From: Lysobacterales bacterium
GTDB lineage: Bacteria > Pseudomonadota > Gammaproteobacteria > Xanthomonadales > Wenzhouxiangellaceae
Assembly (NCBI GenBank): GCA_022360675.1
Contig: JAKSCJ010000246.1
Span: forward strand, 1 to 37,644
DNA: 37,644 nucleotides
Reading direction: 5' to 3'
The notes below the pieces were generated by a model. That model did not search any database and was not told the origin of the DNA. It saw only the letters and a program-made list of their open reading frames with translations. Positions 34,399-37,644 of the stretch are shown here, in pieces; the first letter of the stretch is position 1, and each line of letters starts with the position of its first letter. The position numbers and the translations under genes are program-made.

Positions 34399-35730
34399 TT
34401 ACAGAATGTAACGACTTAAGTCTTCATTCTTAGCCACGCCATCGAGATGCGCGTCTACATAATTGGCGTCGACATCTAAGTTTTGGCCGTCACGATCGGG
34501 TGCTTCAAAGGAGATTTCATCCAGTAGGCGCTCCATGACCGTATGCAGGCGACGTGCACCAATGTTCTCGGTGGTTTCGTTCACATGCCAGGCAATTTCT
34601 GCCAAGCGCCGAACCGCATCGCTGCTGAAGCTAAGACTTAAGCCTTCGGTACCTAACAACGCGGTGTATTGTTCGGTGAGCGATGCTTTGGGCTCGGTTA
34701 AGATACGCTCGAAGTCCGACACGGTGAGTGAGTGCAATTCAACGCGTAAAGGCAAACGGCCCTGTAACTCGGGAATGAGGTCCGAAGGCTTGGAGAGGTG
34801 AAACGCGCCCGAGGCCATAAATAAAATATGATCGGTCTTAACCACGCCGTGTTTGGTGGAGACCGAGCTGCCTTCCACTAAGGGCAATAAGTCTCGCTGC
34901 ACTCCTTCACGCGATACATCGGCACCGGAGTAATCACTACGACGCGCGACTTTGTCGATTTCGTCGATGAACACGATGCCGTTTTGTTCAACGTTTTGTA
35001 AGGCGCTCTGCTTAATTTCTTCTTCGTTTAGCATATTGGCTGCTTCTTCTTCAGTTAACAGCTTTAATGCATCTTTGATTTTTAAGCGGCGCTTTTGCTT
35101 GCGTGAGCCGGCTACGTTTTGGAACATCTGCTGCAGCTGGCCGGTCATTTCTTCCATGCCGGGCGGTGCCATAATTTCCACACCCACATTGGCACTGGCA
35201 TCGATCTCGATTTCGCGCTCGTCTAAATCGCCATTGAGTAACTTGCGGCGCATTTTTTGACGCGATTCGTTATCGGTATCGTCGGCTTGATTATGGCTTT
35301 CCCAACTGTTGGGAGCGCTGGGTAGCAGGTAATCTAACACGCGGTCGTAGGCGGCATCTTCTGCCCGTGGACGCAGCTTTTCGATGGCTTGTTCGCGGGT
35401 CATTTTGACTGAGATATCCACCAAATCGCGAATGATGGATTCCACATCTTTGCCGACGTAGCCCACCTCGGTGAATTTGGTTGCTTCAACCTTTAAAAAA
35501 GGCGCGTTGGCCAAGGCCGCCAGGCGACGAGCGATCTCGGTTTTGCCCACACCCGTAGGGCCGATCATTAAAATATTTTTCGGGGTGATTTCGTTACGCA
35601 GTTCAGCATCGACCTGTTGGCGCCGCCAGCGATTACGCAGTGCAATGGCTACGGTACGTTTGGCATCGGCCTGACCAATAATGTGTTTATCCAATTCTTG
35701 GACAATTTCCCGTGGTGTCATTTGTGACAT
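34399..35730 (-). CDS. hslU: HslU, ATPase subunit of the HslVU protease
   Basis: The start is ATG 35730, one base after the hslV stop, giving 443 residues, the same length as E. coli HslU. A longer frame to 35796 only adds hslV-overlapping sequence. The protein shows Walker A GPTGVGKT (57-64), the [17 protein letters not shown] segment, an intermediate domain (about 105-240), Walker B IVFIDEID and the C-terminal SRYIL tail that docks into HslV. HslU is a AAA+ unfoldase that feeds substrates to HslV in the cytosol. Translation is probably coupled to hslV. Confidence 0.97.
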   Translation of the reverse strand: MSQMTPREIVQELDKHIIGQADAKRTVAIALRNRWRRQQVDAELRNEITPKNILMIGPTGVGKTEIARRLAALANAPFLKVEATKFTEVGYVGKDVESIIRDLVDISVKMTREQAIEKLRPRAEDAAYDRVLDYLLPSAPNSWESHNQADDTDNESRQKMRRKLLNGDLDEREIEIDASANVGVEIMAPPGMEEMTGQLQQMFQNVAGSRKQKRRLKIKDALKLLTEEEAANMLNEEEIKQSALQNVEQNGIVFIDEIDKVARRSDYSGADVSREGVQRDLLPLVEGSSVSTKHGVVKTDHILFMASGAFHLSKPSDLIPELQGRLPLRVELHSLTVSDFERILTEPKASLTEQYTALLGTEGLSLSFSSDAVRRLAEIAWHVNETTENIGARRLHTVMERLLDEISFEAPDRDGQNLDVDANYVDAHLDGVAKNEDLSRYIL

Positions 35731-35731
35731 A

Positions 35732-36274
35732 TCAGCGGCTTTCCAGAGTTTCGATGGTGAAATGGCTATTGGTATAAATACAAATATCGGCGGCAATGCC
35801 CAGGCTTTCGCGCACGGTGGCCTCGGCGTCGAGCTCGCTGTGGCGCAACAAGCTTAATGCTGCCGCCCGTGCGAATTCGCCACCGGAACCAATGGCAATT
35901 AAGCCGTGTTCGGGTTCGAGTACGTCGCCGTTACCAGTGATAATTAAAGAGGTTTGATGATCAGCTACTGCCAATAAGGCTTCTAGACGGCGTAGTGCGC
36001 GGTCGGTACGCCAGTCTTTGGCAAGCTCGACGGCGGCGCGAACTAAATGGCCGCTGTGTTTTTCCAGCTGGCCTTCAAAGCGCTCGAATAAAGTAAACGC
36101 ATCGGCGGTGGCGCCGGCGAAGCCCGCTAAGACTTGGTCGCGGTATAAGCGACGCACTTTGCGTGCGTTGGCTTTCATAACCGTGTTACCTAAAGTGACT
36201 TGGCCATCGCCGCCCAGTGCCACTTGATTGCCCCGGCGAACCGAGACAATGGTGGTGCCGTGATATTGTTCCAT
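35732..36274 (-). CDS. hslV: HslV, proteolytic subunit of the HslVU protease
   Basis: The start is ATG 36274, with AGG about 7 bases upstream; a longer frame to 36358 lacks homology in its extension. The 180-residue precursor reads [15 protein letters not shown] short propeptide is therefore expected to be removed to expose the catalytic threonine (T7). [10 protein letters not shown] and [11 protein letters not shown] are family signatures. HslV forms a double hexamer capped by HslU. A sigma-32-like promoter lies about 40 bases upstream. Confidence 0.97.
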   Translation of the reverse strand: MEQYHGTTIVSVRRGNQVALGGDGQVTLGNTVMKANARKVRRLYRDQVLAGFAGATADAFTLFERFEGQLEKHSGHLVRAAVELAKDWRTDRALRRLEALLAVADHQTSLIITGNGDVLEPEHGLIAIGSGGEFARAAALSLLRHSELDAEATVRESLGIAADICIYTNSHFTIETLESR

Positions 36275-36310
36275 GTGATGCCTGTGTAACAGTCTGTATT
36301 CAACATCAAG

Positions 36311-36338
36311 AGTGGGGGCGAGGGCGCTGATTGCAAGG
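36311..36338 (-). promoter_or_regulatory. Candidate sigma-32 heat-shock promoter of hslVU
   Basis: On the minus strand CTTGCAA is followed, after 12 bases, by CCCCCACT. This is close to the heat-shock consensus CTTGAAA-N11-16-CCCCATnT. Transcription would begin about 30 bases before the hslV ATG. The E. coli operon is known to be heat-induced, which supports the reading. Confidence 0.5.
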
Positions 36339-36409
36339 TGTAAAGCCCTGCTGGCCATGCTTTAAGGCGCACCTTTAAGTGGTTGAAAAGCGACTAGTCT
36401 TCGGTGTGT

Positions 36410-37339
36410 TTACGGGCAACACTGGTTGGCTACACGTTCCCCTTGGGCAATGGCGCGTTGTAAGCTTTGTTGATCCAAAGTGGCGGCAATATCGTTTAAA
36501 ACTTGTGGGATTTTTTCATTACTGTTGACCAAGTCGGCTGCATATAAATATGCATAAGCCTGGACGGGATCTTGTGCTGTTAACACGCCATCCCAATAGG
36601 CACTGCCTAAGCGCCCTAAGGCATCGGGAATGCCTGCATTAGCGACCTGATGCAAATACTGCATGGATTCACGTTTGTATTCGGTAATGGCTTCGGACTG
36701 GCGAATCATCGCTAGATCTAGCGCTTCGCCTGGTCGTGGTCTGGGTGCTGCATAGGTAGCAAACTCTAATTGGGCATGAAGATTACCGGCGCGCGCGGCT
36801 TGAATGATTAACTCGCGGGCTTTGGGTGAGCGCAAATTTATCTTTTCGAAACCTTCACAGTAATCGTATAGCTCGTAGAGGGTCTGAATGCTTTGTTGCT
36901 GCTCGACGCTGCTTAAGGCCTCGTCATATTGAATGTTCACGGCCACTTGTTCCAGATCGCCCCGTGTCGGAGGCGCGCCAAAGCAACGTCGACTGGCTTG
37001 AAACAGATGAAAAGCAGCGTCGCCGTCGCCTTCAGCAATGGCGGCGTTTAAATCGTCGAGGTAACTGATGATGGGTTGATTGGGCAGTACCTCGGGCTCG
37101 TTGTGCCAGATTTCGTAACCACCTTGCATAGGCTCGGTGGAATTGGCCTGGGCTGCTTGGGCTTTGGCTGTAATCTCTTGCTGAATAGTGGTGGCGGGAG
37201 GTTTGTCGCGCTCAACCGAAGCGGTGCTGACTGTAGCCCCGCTGGCTTCGAGCTGGGCATCAAGAGCGGATGATGTTGATGAGTGTTGCCACCACCACAG
37301 GACAAGGGCGGCAAGAATCGTGGCCACAAAAAAACGCAT
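36410..37339 (-). CDS. Membrane-anchored Sel1/TPR-like protein
   Basis: I choose ATG 37339 (309 residues), which begins MRFFVATILAALVLWWW, an N-terminal anchor or signal helix. ATG 37357 and 37420 are in frame and possible. A variable Ser/Ala/Gln linker (about 20-75) follows. The helical part (about 85-309) contains YLDDLNAAIAEGDGDAAFHLF, then ARELIIQAARAGNLHAQLEFA and VANAGIPDALGRLGSAYWDG, which are Sel1/TPR-type repeat units. It ends in a CC pair. Such proteins usually scaffold envelope complexes. It precedes hslV on the same strand but is separated from it by a promoter-like element. The function is unknown. Confidence 0.75.
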   Translation of the reverse strand: MRFFVATILAALVLWWWQHSSTSSALDAQLEASGATVSTASVERDKPPATTIQQEITAKAQAAQANSTEPMQGGYEIWHNEPEVLPNQPIISYLDDLNAAIAEGDGDAAFHLFQASRRCFGAPPTRGDLEQVAVNIQYDEALSSVEQQQSIQTLYELYDYCEGFEKINLRSPKARELIIQAARAGNLHAQLEFATYAAPRPRPGEALDLAMIRQSEAITEYKRESMQYLHQVANAGIPDALGRLGSAYWDGVLTAQDPVQAYAYLYAADLVNSNEKIPQVLNDIAATLDQQSLQRAIAQGERVANQCCP

Positions 37340-37420
37340 AGGAACAACCCTGTTCATAAGCTGCACAAAGTACGGCATGGTTATGCATACAATCAATACC
37401 GCTCGCTGCAACGTTGTCAT

Positions 37421-37644
37421 AGGCCCCTAGCCGATCGCAGAGCCCGCATCCAAAGCTTAAGCGGCTTTGGTATATAAAGTTTTGATCTCAAACCTTTGGC
37501 GCGCAAGATCATGCGGCTTGGGCAGCAAGCCATTGACGCTGGCTAATGAGTTTGCCACAACGCTGTGGATGAATCGTGGATTACCACAGCGAAAAGCACG
37601 CTCTTCATCACGCAGCAGTATTTACTCTGAGGTTTTTTTCTTAG
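37421..37644. other. Window end: no complete gene
   Basis: CGCTGTGG (37561-37568) and CCACAGCG (37584-37591) form a perfect inverted repeat. An open frame starting at ATG 37569 runs off the window end (25 codons seen) but lacks a clear ribosome-binding site and shows no known motif, so I do not call it. Confidence 0.35.

Noticed and set aside
37561-37591. TGTGGATGA and the inverted repeat considered as DnaA boxes or an origin
   Set aside because: Only one near-match to a DnaA box and no cluster, dnaA gene or A+T-rich unwinding element.

Overview
The window looks like chromosomal DNA from a gammaproteobacterium. It carries hslV-hslU and a ubiE-ubiJ-ubiB cluster, and its Sec-exported amidohydrolases, phosphoesterases and envelope operon are of gammaproteobacterial type. 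Genus cannot be set from the sequence alone. I see no rRNA, tRNA, CRISPR array, transposase or phage gene, so most of this is core or lineage-core genome rather than a mobile island.

Layout. 1-1117: an exported propeller-like protein ending in an IPTLxxWG-type sorting tail, with its own terminator. 1118-1888: no convincing gene; an extended -10 promoter lies at its right end. 1889-9664 (+): seven genes running DUF805, RDD, SpoIIM-like, DUF4129, DUF4350, MoxR AAA+ ATPase, DUF58. They are tightly packed except for 161 bp before moxR. This is an envelope system of unknown function and the best candidate for undescribed biology here. 9771-16216 (+): a PD-(D/E)XK/Fe-S nuclease translationally coupled to a UvrD-like helicase-nuclease, an AddB/AddA-like DNA end-processing pair. 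16348-17004 (-): a methyltransferase. 17084-20663 (-): an exported CesT/YbjN-like protein, an intact exported amidohydrolase and a second amidohydrolase that has lost its metal-binding histidines, closed by a terminator.

20796-26061 (+): a small RIO/APH-like kinase, an Sfp-type phosphopantetheinyl transferase coupled to an exported calcineurin-like phosphoesterase, a terminator, then a PhoD-like phosphatase. 26174-31739 (-): a small membrane protein, an exported M1-like metallopeptidase, then (reading 3' to 5') ubiB, ubiJ and ubiE for ubiquinone biosynthesis. 31740-34398: about 2.6 kb without a credible gene, visibly richer in A+T than its neighbours. It contains a short GC-rich, hairpin-dense island with a strong terminator and a separate 14-bp perfect inverted repeat. 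34399-36274 (-): hslU and hslV behind a plausible sigma-32 promoter. 36410-37339 (-): a membrane-anchored Sel1/TPR-like protein. The last 300 bases show no complete gene.

How the parts relate. The 1889-9664 operon pairs a cytosolic MoxR ATPase and a DUF58 protein with five membrane proteins, which suggests an ATP-driven assembly or remodelling device in the inner membrane. The amidohydrolase operon pairs an apparently active enzyme with an apparently inactive homologue. HslVU is the cytosolic heat-shock protease. UbiE, UbiJ and UbiB act in late ubiquinone synthesis. All function statements rest on motif reading; no database search was run.
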